This document shows positions 14,958 through 22,527 of a DNA stretch of 33,490 bases, in pieces (positions within the stretch are counted from its first letter, which is position 1; each line of letters opens with the position of its first letter). Below the pieces are notes generated by a model. That model did not search any database. It saw only the letters and a program-made list of their open reading frames with translations, and was not told the origin of the DNA. Source of the stretch: Candidatus Aminicenantota bacterium (GTDB taxonomy: Bacteria > Acidobacteriota > Aminicenantia > Aminicenantales > UBA4085); NCBI GenBank assembly GCA_030691735.1, contig JAUYDS010000073.1, positions 1-33,490 of the forward strand. Direction: 5' to 3'. A program made the translations under genes and the position numbers.

Positions 14958-16519
14958 CGGCGGGCCAAGAAGACCACCAGAGCGATGAATCTCCCTTCCG
15001 GGAAAAACTGACCCCGCGGGAAGAGCGGTTCGAGGAATGGCGGAAGACCGTCGGCCTGGTCCTCGGCCCTCTCGCGGCGGTCGTCCTCGCCCTCGTCCCG
15101 ATGCCCGCGCTCGGCCGGCCCGCTCACACGCTGGCCGCGATCCTGGGTTGGGTCGTCGTCTGGTGGATCACGGAGCCCATTCCCCTGCCCATGACGGCCG
15201 TCCTGGGCGCCACCCTGGCCGTCGTCTTCGACGTGGCGCCCGCCAAGACGGCCTTCGCCGCCTTCGCCGATCCCATGATCTTTCTTTTCCTGGGCAGCTT
15301 CATCCTGGCCCGGGCCATGTCCTATCATCGCCTGGATAGGCGGTTCGCCTACCGGATCCTGTCGCTTCGCTGGGTCGGCAACCGTTCGGGCCGCGTCCTG
15401 TTCGCTTATGGGGCGATCTGCGCCTTCGTCTCCATGTGGATCAGCAATACGGCCACCTGCGCCATGATGTTTCCCATCGGCCTGGGCATCATCACTACGA
15501 CGGCCGATCTCACCGCCCGGAGGACCGGACGGCCCGTCGACCCCAAGATGCTTCGCTTCGGCACGGCCATGATGCTGATGGCGGCCTACGCCTCGTCCGC
15601 GGGCGGGATCGGGACACCCGTCGGAACGCCTCCGAATATCATCGGGATCTCCCTGATCGAAAAATTCACCAAGATCAAGATCCCGTTCTTCCAATGGATG
15701 CTCTTCGCCGTGCCCCTGCTGGTGGTGATGTATGGGCTGCTGTATTTTCTCATGTACGCGCTCCACAAGCCGGAACAGGGCGAGCTCCGGGGCGGGGCGG
15801 AGTTCGTCAAGGGGGAACTGGCCAAGCTGGGACGCTGGAGCCGGGGCCAGAAGAACGCCCTGATCGCCTTCCTGGTCGCGGTGGTCCTGTGGATCGCGCC
15901 GGGATTCATCGCTCTCGTTTGGGGCAGCCGGTCCGCCGCGGCCGGGTTTTATAATGCCCGCGTTCCCGAAGCGGCGGCCGCCCTGATCGCCGCTTTATTG
16001 CTTTTCGTCCTGCCCGTCGATTGGGAAAAAAAGGAGTTCACGATCTCCTGGAAACAGGCGGTGAAGATCGACTGGGGTGTCCTTCTTCTCTACGGCGGAG
16101 GGATCGCCTTCGGCGATCTGATGATCCAGACCAAGCTGGCCGACGCCGTCGGCCAGAGCCTGCTCCGTTTGAGCGGGGCGAGCTCGATGTGGGGCATCAC
16201 CCTGGCCGCCATCTTCATCGCCATCCTCGTCAGCGAAGCCGCCTCCAACACGGCCTCGGCCAACATGGTCGTGCCGGTCATCATCTCCCTGGCCTTGGCG
16301 GCCGGGGTCAATCCCCTCCCCCCCGCGATCGGGGCCACGCTGGGCGCCAGCTGGGGCTTCATGCTGCCCGTCTCGACCGCGCCCAACGCCATGGTCTACG
16401 GATCGGGCCTGGTCCCCATCACGAAGATGATCCGGGCGGGGATGCTCTTCGATCTGCTCGGCGGCCTGACGATCTGGTTGGGCCTGCGGCTCCTTCTGCC
16501 TCTCGTCGGCCTAGCCTAG
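14954..16519 (+). CDS. DASS/SLC13-family sodium:anion symporter
   Basis: The 521-aa integral membrane protein has two Ser-Asn-Thr substrate and sodium-binding motifs, S164-N165-T166 (WISNTATCAMMFP) and S431-N432-T433 (EAASNTASANMVVPV). Their partner hairpins are GTPVGTPPNIIGIS and LPVSTAPNAMVYGSG. This is the internal two-fold repeat of the divalent anion:sodium symporters, which import dicarboxylates such as succinate or malate, or sulfate. About 11-12 hydrophobic segments are visible after a 35-residue charged N-terminus. The ATG at 14954 lies in the methyltransferase stop (ATGA) with GAGGA 6 nt upstream. An in-frame extension back to 13961 has no coding support. Confidence 0.93.
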   Translation: MTAGQEDHQSDESPFREKLTPREERFEEWRKTVGLVLGPLAAVVLALVPMPALGRPAHTLAAILGWVVVWWITEPIPLPMTAVLGATLAVVFDVAPAKTAFAAFADPMIFLFLGSFILARAMSYHRLDRRFAYRILSLRWVGNRSGRVLFAYGAICAFVSMWISNTATCAMMFPIGLGIITTTADLTARRTGRPVDPKMLRFGTAMMLMAAYASSAGGIGTPVGTPPNIIGISLIEKFTKIKIPFFQWMLFAVPLLVVMYGLLYFLMYALHKPEQGELRGGAEFVKGELAKLGRWSRGQKNALIAFLVAVVLWIAPGFIALVWGSRSAAAGFYNARVPEAAAALIAALLLFVLPVDWEKKEFTISWKQAVKIDWGVLLLYGGGIAFGDLMIQTKLADAVGQSLLRLSGASSMWGITLAAIFIAILVSEAASNTASANMVVPVIISLALAAGVNPLPPAIGATLGASWGFMLPVSTAPNAMVYGSGLVPITKMIRAGMLFDLLGGLTIWLGLRLLLPLVGLA

Positions 16520-16543
16520 CGGCGCTGGAGAGCGGGGCGGTAT

Positions 16544-16568
16544 CCCCCGGCCCCCTGGGGAACCAGTC
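16544..16568. repeat. 25-nt dispersed repeat, copy 2
   Basis: This is the exact reverse complement of 3638-3662. It lies in the gap after the transporter gene. Confidence 0.75.
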
Positions 16569-16624
16569 TCCGCTCAAAATTACTCCCCTTTCCCCGTTTC
16601 TGAAGGGGGGCACGCCTTTTTTCT

Positions 16625-16645
16625 CCCCCCTTTGCTAAAGGGGGG
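16625..16645. repeat. C6T3/A3G6 hairpin repeat
   Basis: CCCCCCTTT and AAAGGGGGG form a perfect 9-bp stem around GCT, followed by a G-rich run. A related smaller block (CCCCTT...AAGGGG) lies at about 16585-16610 with a T-run after it. The pair may terminate the methyltransferase-transporter transcript. The block resembles 5046-5078. Confidence 0.7.
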
Positions 16646-16684
16646 TGGGGGGGGATTATGAACGGCCCATTCCCCACGGACCTT

Positions 16685-16713
16685 TTGATTTTCCCCCTAT
16701 TTTCCCCTATGAT
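16685..16713 (+). promoter_or_regulatory. Sigma-70 promoter of the ammonia-lyase gene
   Basis: TTGATT (16685-16690), 17-nt spacer, TATGAT (16708-16713). The predicted leader of about 26 nt carries GGGAGG before the GTG start. Confidence 0.6.
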
Positions 16714-16745
16714 ATAGGCTCATTTTAAGAAGATGGGAGGACAGT

Positions 16746-18269
16746 GTGGCCATCATTCTGAACGGATCCCAACTGACGGTCGAGCAGCTGACCTCGATCG
16801 CCAGGAACAACGAGAAGGTCGAGCTCCATCCTGAATCTCTGGCCAAGATCAAGCAGTGCCGGGCGATGATCGAAGAGAAGATTAAAGCCCGGGAGATCAT
16901 GTACGGCACCAACACCGGCATCGGCGAATTCTCGGAGGTCGTCCTCACCGACGAACAGGTCAAGGATTTCCAGAAATATCTCATTTATAACCACGCCGCC
17001 GGCATCGGCGACCCGGCGCCCATCGAGCACGTCCGCGGGGCGATGGCCGGCCGGATCAACGTTCACGCCAAAGGCCGTTCCGGCTGCCGACCCGAGATCA
17101 CACTGACCTACGTGGACATGCTCAACAAAGGCGTCACGCCCGTGGTCTGCCAAAAAGGATCGGTCGGCGCCTGCGGAGACCTCGCCCCGATGTCCCAGAT
17201 CGCGCTCTTGCTGATGGGCGAAGGCGAGGCCTTCTACAGGGGCGAGCGGCTGCCCGGCCGCACGGCCATGGAACGCGCGGGGATTCCCATCCCCGGCCTC
17301 CAGGCACGGGATGGCCTTGCCGCCATCAACGGCTCCAACATGATCACAGCCATCAGCGCCCTCCAGTTGTACGATATCAACCGTTGGCTTAAGGAGACAG
17401 AGATCGCCTGCGCCATGTCGCTCGAGGCCTTGATCGCCAACCTCAAACCGTACGACGTGCGCCTTCACCGGGAGCGAGGTTTCCCCGGCGCCATCCGCTC
17501 GGCTCAGGCCATCATGAAGTGCATCCAGGGGAGCGATCTGGTCAGCGGCAAGATCAAGACCAAGGTCCAGGACGCCTACTCGATGCGTTCGAGTCCCCAG
17601 GTGATCGGCGCCGCCCACGACGCCGTCGCCCATGCCCGCCGCCAGGTTGAGATCGAGCTCAACGCCGTCGCCGACAACCCGATCTTCCTGGCCGAGCACA
17701 AATTGACGCTGACCGGAGCCAATTTCCAGGGCTCGCCGGTGTCGCTGCCGATGGACATGATCGGAGCCGCCGTGACCATGGTCTGCGTCCTCAGCGAGCG
17801 CCGCCTCAACCGGCTGACGAACCCGGCCCTGAGCGTCGGCCTCCCCGCTTTCCTGACCAAGGGCGCCGGAATGTTCTCGGGCATGATGCTGAGCCAATAC
17901 ACGGCCGACACGCTGATCGTCGAGCAGAGGATCCTGTCCGCTCCGGCCTCGATCCAATCCATCCCGGCCGCGGCCGACCAGGAGGACTTCGTCTCGATGG
18001 GGATGAACACGGCCCTCAAGAACGGGCAGATCCTCGACAACGCCTACGGCGTCCTCGGCATCGAATTCATGGCCGCGGCCCAGGCCCTCGACTTCCGCGA
18101 ATTCACGCCGGGCCGGGGCGTCCAGGCGGCGCGCGGCGTGATCCGCAGACACGTCCCCCACCTCGACGTCGACCGGCCGCTTTACGTCGACCACAACATT
18201 ATGAAAGCGCTGGTAAGATCGGGCGAGATCCTCGAGGCCGTGGAGAGCGCGGTCGGCGCCTTGGATTAA
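16746..18269 (+). CDS. hutH: Histidine/aromatic amino acid ammonia-lyase (HAL/PAL family) with Ala-Cys-Gly MIO triad
   Basis: The 507-aa enzyme belongs to the MIO-dependent lyases, which remove ammonia from histidine (giving urocanate) or an aromatic amino acid. Recognised active-site residues, which fall on or near Pseudomonas HAL numbering, are Tyr53 (YGTNTGIGEF), His83 (NHAAGIG), Asn195 (INGSNMI), Tyr278 and Arg281 (QDAYSMRSSPQV) and Glu413 (DQEDFVSMG). The cofactor-forming triad is Ala142-Cys143-Gly144 (GSVGACGDLAPMSQ), not the usual Ala-Ser-Gly. NFQGSPV and Phe415, where typical HALs have other residues, make histidine specificity less certain. Start is GTG with GGGAGG 5 nt upstream. No other hut gene is adjacent. 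Confidence 0.88.
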   Translation: MAIILNGSQLTVEQLTSIARNNEKVELHPESLAKIKQCRAMIEEKIKAREIMYGTNTGIGEFSEVVLTDEQVKDFQKYLIYNHAAGIGDPAPIEHVRGAMAGRINVHAKGRSGCRPEITLTYVDMLNKGVTPVVCQKGSVGACGDLAPMSQIALLLMGEGEAFYRGERLPGRTAMERAGIPIPGLQARDGLAAINGSNMITAISALQLYDINRWLKETEIACAMSLEALIANLKPYDVRLHRERGFPGAIRSAQAIMKCIQGSDLVSGKIKTKVQDAYSMRSSPQVIGAAHDAVAHARRQVEIELNAVADNPIFLAEHKLTLTGANFQGSPVSLPMDMIGAAVTMVCVLSERRLNRLTNPALSVGLPAFLTKGAGMFSGMMLSQYTADTLIVEQRILSAPASIQSIPAAADQEDFVSMGMNTALKNGQILDNAYGVLGIEFMAAAQALDFREFTPGRGVQAARGVIRRHVPHLDVDRPLYVDHNIMKALVRSGEILEAVESAVGALD

Positions 18270-18301
18270 AAACGGATCCGGACCGCGGCACAGAAGAAAA
18301 G

Positions 18302-18452
18302 GGGGTCGCGTCTACACTTTCCACGGCGGCCGGGGCCCCGGGTATTGCCCGGGGGTCCACTTCCGCCGCGAAGGCTCGTCCCTTGACTTTTACGACTATC
18401 ATCCGAATAGCCGAAGGTCTCTAGAAAAAGTGGAAAGTGTAGACGCGACCCC
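18302..18452. repeat. REPIN-like element B, carrying a second repeat inside it
   Basis: Two perfect 23-nt inverted arms (18302-18324 and 18430-18452) are of the same family as 12389-12478 and 23942-24033. The interior is longer than in the other copies because a complete copy of the GTCAAGGGACGAGCC palindrome lies directly against the left arm. It is followed within 12 nt by the -10 of the next gene. Confidence 0.88.
18324..18387. repeat. GTCAAGGGACGAGCC palindromic repeat, copy 3 (reverse, nested)
   Basis: This is a reverse-orientation copy of the family at 5079-5180 and 11576-11639. The CCCCGGG...CCCGGGG core is nearly palindromic around TATTG or CAATA. It is embedded in REPIN-like element B. 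Confidence 0.8.
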
Positions 18453-18463
18453 AAATAAAGAAT

Positions 18464-18469
18464 TATAAT
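18464..18469 (+). promoter_or_regulatory. -10 element of the MPN-like gene (leaderless type)
   Basis: A perfect TATAAT ends 8 nt before the ATG at 18478. There is no Shine-Dalgarno site. No convincing -35 is seen; upstream sequence is the arm of REPIN-like element B. Confidence 0.55.
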
Positions 18470-18477
18470 TTCCTTCG

Positions 18478-18897
18478 ATGGACGCTTTCCTGACCATCGA
18501 GGCCCAGCAGACGCTCCGGGCGGTCAAGGCGATCGCGCCGCGGAGGAACGCCGCGGGCCTCTTGATAGGCCATAAAAGGGGCCGGCGGTTCTTCGTCGAA
18601 AAGGCCTTCCCCGTGCCCCGGGGATTCCAGCCATCGCTCAAGAATCTGGAGGTCCTCGACACCGTCTTCGAAGGACGGATCATCGGTTTTTTCCACGTCA
18701 ATCCCGGCGAGAAGGACGAAAGGACCCTCCTCCAGCCGTTCGCCTGCGGCAAGCTCTTCCTGGCGATCGAATCCCGGTCCGCCGCGGCATCCGTCCTCAT
18801 CGGCTACCTCATCGATTACGACGGCCGCTACGTCCTGGAGCAAATCCCCATCACTCTTGAGGCCGCCTTGCCCAAAAAAGGACGGATCCCGACATGA
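18478..18897 (+). CDS. Small MPN/JAB-like protein, catalytic motif not conserved
   Basis: The 139-aa protein has the outline of an MPN/JAB (JAMM) domain: AAGLLIGHKRGRRFFVEKAFPV (25-46), a helix about 53-65, then IIGFFHVNPGEKDE (68-81) where active enzymes have GWYHSHP with Ser and Asp further on. Only the first His (73) and Pro (76) of that motif are kept, and the second metal His is Asn75. The assignment is by eye and tentative; if right, it would be a binding or scaffold version and not a metalloprotease. The stop overlaps the AMMECR1 gene start as ATGA, so the two products are probably made together. Confidence 0.5.
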   Translation: MDAFLTIEAQQTLRAVKAIAPRRNAAGLLIGHKRGRRFFVEKAFPVPRGFQPSLKNLEVLDTVFEGRIIGFFHVNPGEKDERTLLQPFACGKLFLAIESRSAAASVLIGYLIDYDGRYVLEQIPITLEAALPKKGRIPT

Positions 18898-19439
18898 GCG
18901 AATTCTTGAACGACGAACAGAAAGAGTCTCTCCTCGATCTCGCCCGGGACGCGGTCTCGGCCAAGATCAAGGAAGATCGGACCCTCTCCGCCGAGACCGA
19001 CGATCCGGTCCTTCTATCCAAGCGCGGCGTGTTCGTCACGTTGAAAGTCAACGGCGAGCTGCGCGGCTGCATCGGCTATCCGCTGCCGCAGAAGCCGTTG
19101 GCCGAGGCTGTCGGCGAGATGGCCATCGCCGCCGCGACCCAGGATCATCGTTTCGAACCGCTGGGCGAAAGCGACCTCGGCTGCCTTGAGATCGAGATCT
19201 CCGTGTTGACGCTGCCCCGGCCCGTCGAGGATATCCGCGAGATCATCGTCGGCCGGCACGGGATCATCGTCTCCAAAGGCCATCACAAAGGCCTCCTGCT
19301 GCCCCAGGTCCCGGTCGAGCACGCCTGGAACCTGGAGACCTACTTGCGGCACGGCTGCATGAAGGCCGGCTTGGACGGGAACGAGTGGAAACGCGGGGCG
19401 GTGATCGAGGTCTTCGAGGCCCAGGTCTTTTCGGAATAG
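18894..19439 (+). CDS. AMMECR1-domain protein (AmmA-type)
   Basis: The 181-aa protein contains the diagnostic LRGCIGY motif (56-62) preceded by GVFVTLKVNGE. It is followed by AAATQDHRFEPLGESDLGCLEIEISVLT and VEHAWNLETYLRHGCMKAGL, a full AMMECR1 domain. The family is conserved from archaea to humans and often occurs with MEMO-like and radical SAM genes; neither partner is next to it here. The molecular role is not established. Translation is coupled to the upstream MPN-like gene by ATGA, and a secreted subtilase gene follows 15 nt later. Confidence 0.9.
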   Translation: MSEFLNDEQKESLLDLARDAVSAKIKEDRTLSAETDDPVLLSKRGVFVTLKVNGELRGCIGYPLPQKPLAEAVGEMAIAAATQDHRFEPLGESDLGCLEIEISVLTLPRPVEDIREIIVGRHGIIVSKGHHKGLLLPQVPVEHAWNLETYLRHGCMKAGLDGNEWKRGAVIEVFEAQVFSE

Positions 19440-19454
19440 CGGGGAGAGAACGCC

Positions 19455-20933
19455 ATGTCGCAACTCAAGCGGACGCTCGTCGTCGTAAGCCTGTTCCTGT
19501 TCGTCCAGGCGCCCCTCCCTTTAAAGCCCGATCCTCAACTCAAGATCTCCGTCGACCTTCTCACCGCGATGGTCGACACTCGGGCGGCCTCGGCGCCGCT
19601 TCATGTCTGGGTCTATTTTCGGGACAAGGGACTGAAGGGCGAAGCCGGGCGCCTGCAGGCCGTCATGGAGACCCAGCAGACCCTCCGAGCCCGCTGCCGA
19701 TGGCGGCGGTCGAAAGTGCGGCCCGCGACGAACCTGGCCGACCTCGAGGACGTCCCGCTGTCGACCGCCTATACGGACCGGGTCCGGGCGCTCGCGACCC
19801 GGGTCAGGACCCTATCCCGCTGGCTCAACGCCATGAGCGTCGAAGCCACCGCCGAGCAGGTCCGGACCCTGGCCTCACTGGATTGCGTGGCGGGATTGGA
19901 CACGGTCCGAAGCTTCCAACGGGAGAAAGCTGTCGCTCAGCCAATAACCCGATTCCTGGGACTTCCCTCGGCCCCCAGCCCCATTTACGGGCCGGCGTTC
20001 AGCCAGCTCAACCAGATCAACGTCCTTCCCCTCCACCAGCAGGGCTTGAGCGGCCGCGGGGTTCTCGTCTGCCTGCTGGATGTCGGCTTCCGCAAGAGCC
20101 ATGAGGTCTTCCGCCTGGCCCATCTCGTCGCGGAATGGGACTTCGTCTTCGGCGACGGCGACGTCCAGCAGAACCTCGACGATCCAAAAGATTATTCGGA
20201 CAGCCACGGCACGGCCACCTGGTCGCTCCTGGGCGGTTTCAAGTTCGGGCAGATGGTCGGGCCAGCCTTCGGGGCCGACTTCATCCTGGCCAGGACCGAG
20301 GACGACCGTTCCGAAACGCCCATCGAAGAAGATTACTGGGCGGCCGGGATCGAATGGGCCGAATCGCTCGGAGCGGAAGTCGTTTCCTCGTCGCTCGGAT
20401 ATACGGACTGGTACCAGTTCAAGGACATGGACGGGAAAACGGCGGTCACGACCCGGGCCGCCGACCGCGCCGCGAGCCTCGGCGTGGTGGTGGTCAACGC
20501 CGCGGGGAACGAGCGGCGCAACGCCTGGGGCCACATCATCGCCCCGGCCGACGGATTCAACGTCATCGCCGCCGGCGCGGTGGATTCGTCGAACAAGATC
20601 GCCAGCTTCAGCTCGCCCGGGCCAACCTACGACGGCCGGATCAAGCCCGAGGTCTGCGCCCTGGGCGTCAACAACTGGATCGCCCAGAACCGCGCTCAGG
20701 ATGAAAGCGATTATTACACGAGAGGTTCGGGGACGTCCTTCGCCACCCCGCTTGTGGGAGGCGTCGCGGCGCTCCTTCTAGAGGCCCATCGCGACTGGAC
20801 CCCGGCTCAGGTCCGCGCCGCCTTGATGAACACCGCGGGCAACGCCTCGTCGCCGAACAACGATTTCGGCTGGGGGATCGTCAACGCCGCCGCAGCCGCG
20901 GCCCCGGCCGCTGCGGCGCGATCCTCGCGATAA
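19455..20933 (+). CDS. Secreted S8 (subtilisin-like) serine protease
   Basis: The 492-aa protein has a signal peptide (MSQLKRTLVVVSLFLFVQAPL). A propeptide-like region follows (LHVWVYFRDKG... AEQVRTLASLDCVAGLD), typical of peptidase-inhibitor I9 prodomains. The catalytic domain begins at about 200. The triad is Asp209 (LLDVGF), His251 (DSHGTATWSLLGG) and Ser428 (GSGTSFATPLVGGVAALL), with oxyanion Asn352 (NAAGNE). The C-terminus ends shortly after the catalytic domain in an Ala-rich tail, with no added sorting or repeat domain. It probably degrades extracellular or periplasmic protein. The ATG has GGGGAG upstream. Its stop is 4 nt from the stop of the convergent TPR gene. Confidence 0.94.
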   Translation: MSQLKRTLVVVSLFLFVQAPLPLKPDPQLKISVDLLTAMVDTRAASAPLHVWVYFRDKGLKGEAGRLQAVMETQQTLRARCRWRRSKVRPATNLADLEDVPLSTAYTDRVRALATRVRTLSRWLNAMSVEATAEQVRTLASLDCVAGLDTVRSFQREKAVAQPITRFLGLPSAPSPIYGPAFSQLNQINVLPLHQQGLSGRGVLVCLLDVGFRKSHEVFRLAHLVAEWDFVFGDGDVQQNLDDPKDYSDSHGTATWSLLGGFKFGQMVGPAFGADFILARTEDDRSETPIEEDYWAAGIEWAESLGAEVVSSSLGYTDWYQFKDMDGKTAVTTRAADRAASLGVVVVNAAGNERRNAWGHIIAPADGFNVIAAGAVDSSNKIASFSSPGPTYDGRIKPEVCALGVNNWIAQNRAQDESDYYTRGSGTSFATPLVGGVAALLLEAHRDWTPAQVRAALMNTAGNASSPNNDFGWGIVNAAAAAAPAAAARSSR

Positions 20934-20937
20934 CAGC

Positions 20938-21732
20938 TTATTTCAGTTTCTTCTTGGCCGCGGCCAGTCCCAGTTTGGCTTCTTCCTTGTAGCCGTTATC
21001 TTTCGTCAGGGCGATGGCCAGGCCATCGCACTTCTCGAATTCCTGGGCGGCCAGATCATATTTTTTTAGGGCCATGTAGGTCCGGCCGAGCTCGAGATGG
21101 TGGTTAATATAATCCGGCTTCAGTTCGACCGCCTTATTCAAGGCTTTCGCGGATTCATCGAAGGAGCCCTTGGGGATGCTCCCGAAAAGGAGGCCGCCGA
21201 GCAACCGCGACGCTCCCCCGATCTCCGCCATGCGGCGCTGCCAACGGCCCAGGGCGTGATAGGCCAGGTCGTTGTTGGGATCGAGCTCGATGGCCTTGTC
21301 GATCGCCGTTTTGACCTCTTTGGACATGGCGATCTGATCTTTCTTGCCCAGCAGAAGGGCGTACTTCCCGAGGGCGGCCGAAAGGTAGAAGTGGCTCCAG
21401 GTGCTGTCGGCGTTGAGCGCGACGGCTTTGCGGGCGTATGTCTCGGCGTCCTTGTAATATTTCTTCTGCTTGTCGTCGTTGCCCTTGACCTTGACGTCGA
21501 CCAGATCCCCGACGTCGATCAGGGACCGGCAGGCCTTCCACGCCGCTTCGAAATTGTTCGGATCGGCCGCAGCGGCGGCCAGGTATTCCTCGAGGGCTTT
21601 CTCGTCGTTGAGCTGGCCATAGTACTCGTCGCCCTTTTTCAGGCGCTCATCGGCCGTCTGAGCGAACGTGAACGCCACCGCGCCGAAGAGCAGGACAAAA
21701 AGCCCCAAGAGACGGATCATTCTCTTCTTCAT
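20938..21732 (-). CDS. Secreted TPR protein, RMDN-like
   Basis: The 264-aa protein has a Sec signal peptide (MKKRMIRLLGLFVLLFGAVAFTFAQ) followed by about four to five TPR-type helical repeats (ALEEYLAAAAADPNNFEA; TYARKAVALNADSTWSHFY; AIDKAIELDPNNDLAYHALGRW; LNKAVELKPDYINHHLELGRTY). The segment HALGRWQRRMAEIGG... LLFGSIPKGSFDESAKAL resembles the family that includes eukaryotic regulator of microtubule dynamics proteins. The start at 21732 is chosen because GGAGGG precedes it and the promoter occupies the longer candidate 5' region. It is likely a periplasmic protein-protein adaptor of unknown role. Confidence 0.8.
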   Translation of the reverse strand: MKKRMIRLLGLFVLLFGAVAFTFAQTADERLKKGDEYYGQLNDEKALEEYLAAAAADPNNFEAAWKACRSLIDVGDLVDVKVKGNDDKQKKYYKDAETYARKAVALNADSTWSHFYLSAALGKYALLLGKKDQIAMSKEVKTAIDKAIELDPNNDLAYHALGRWQRRMAEIGGASRLLGGLLFGSIPKGSFDESAKALNKAVELKPDYINHHLELGRTYMALKKYDLAAQEFEKCDGLAIALTKDNGYKEEAKLGLAAAKKKLK

Positions 21733-21760
21733 TTTTCCCTCCACGAGTTCGGATTGTTCC

Positions 21761-21789
21761 TTTGTATTCATTTTAGCTTAAAAAGTCAA
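21761..21789 (-). promoter_or_regulatory. Promoter of the TPR protein gene
   Basis: Minus strand: TTGACT (21789-21784), 17-nt spacer, TACAAA (21766-21761). The predicted leader is about 22 nt, which fits the ATG at 21732. Confidence 0.6.
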
Positions 21790-21827
21790 GCCGGCTCGAG
21801 TTGGCGTCGGAACGCGGATCGTCCGCG

Positions 21828-22487
21828 TCATGACTTGTCGAAATAATCGTCCACGTCCCTATCGAAGTCGATCATGATCCGTTCGACGCGCCGCCGCTCC
21901 CCTTCCATGCCCTCGGCGGCCAGCCCGGGAGGGATCTCGATGGGCGGGCCGTAAACGGCCGCGACCTTGGAAAACGGGGTGAAAATCAGAAACCGGTCCC
22001 AGCTGCGCAAGGTCTTCTTTTTCGAGGTCGAGAAAGAGAACGGGACCAGAGCGGCTCCTGTTTCCGTGGCCAGCTTGATGCAGCCCAGCTTGAGTTTGCG
22101 ATCGGGCCCCCGCGGTCCGTCGGGGACGATGATGACCTCGCCGCCGCCGAGGAGCTCCTTCTTCATGTCCAGCCAAGCGTTCTTCATGAAGTGCGTGCCC
22201 GAGCCGCGGAGCAGTTTGTATCCCCACCCGTCCATGATCCTGGCCGCGATCTCCCCGTCCCTGGACGGGCTGACCAAAGGCATGATGTTCCTCTTGCGGA
22301 AAAAATAGGGCACGATGAAGATCTTGCCGTGCCATATCAGATGGATCACCGGCCGGCCCGCTTTCCGCAGCGCCTGGTAGCCTTCCTCCCCCGCGATGGT
22401 CAGACTGGTGGATTTCATCCATAGCCAGATGATGGGTTTGCCGAGGGCGTCGATGATCAGCCCGCGCAGGCGTTCTTTGAAGGCCAT
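21828..22487 (-). CDS. DUF374 lysophospholipid acyltransferase-family protein
   Basis: The 219-aa protein has the DUF374/LPLAT hallmarks: VIHLIWHGKIFIVPYFFRKRN (about 47-67), LVSPSRDGEIAARIM, RGSGTHFMKNAW and EVIIVPDGPRGPDRKLK. The acyltransferase HX4D box of PlsC is replaced by HGK..., as is usual for DUF374. It is probably an inner-membrane-associated acyltransferase for lipid or lipid A-like substrates, but the acceptor is unknown. The ATG at 22487 has no Shine-Dalgarno site and lies 8 nt after a TATGAT hexamer. The symporter gene ends 40 nt upstream. Confidence 0.85.
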   Translation of the reverse strand: MAFKERLRGLIIDALGKPIIWLWMKSTSLTIAGEEGYQALRKAGRPVIHLIWHGKIFIVPYFFRKRNIMPLVSPSRDGEIAARIMDGWGYKLLRGSGTHFMKNAWLDMKKELLGGGEVIIVPDGPRGPDRKLKLGCIKLATETGAALVPFSFSTSKKKTLRSWDRFLIFTPFSKVAAVYGPPIEIPPGLAAEGMEGERRRVERIMIDFDRDVDDYFDKS

Positions 22488-22495
22488 CGACGAAA

Positions 22496-22524
22496 ATCAT
22501 AGCCGAAAACGGGCCGGCAGTAAA
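22496..22524 (-). promoter_or_regulatory. Promoter of the DUF374 gene (leaderless type)
   Basis: Minus strand: TTTACT (22524-22519), 17-nt spacer, TATGAT (22501-22496), then 8 nt to the ATG. The -35 is identical to that of the tRNA-Leu promoter. The transcript would start at or within 1-3 nt of the start codon. Confidence 0.65.
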
Positions 22525-22527
22525 CTC

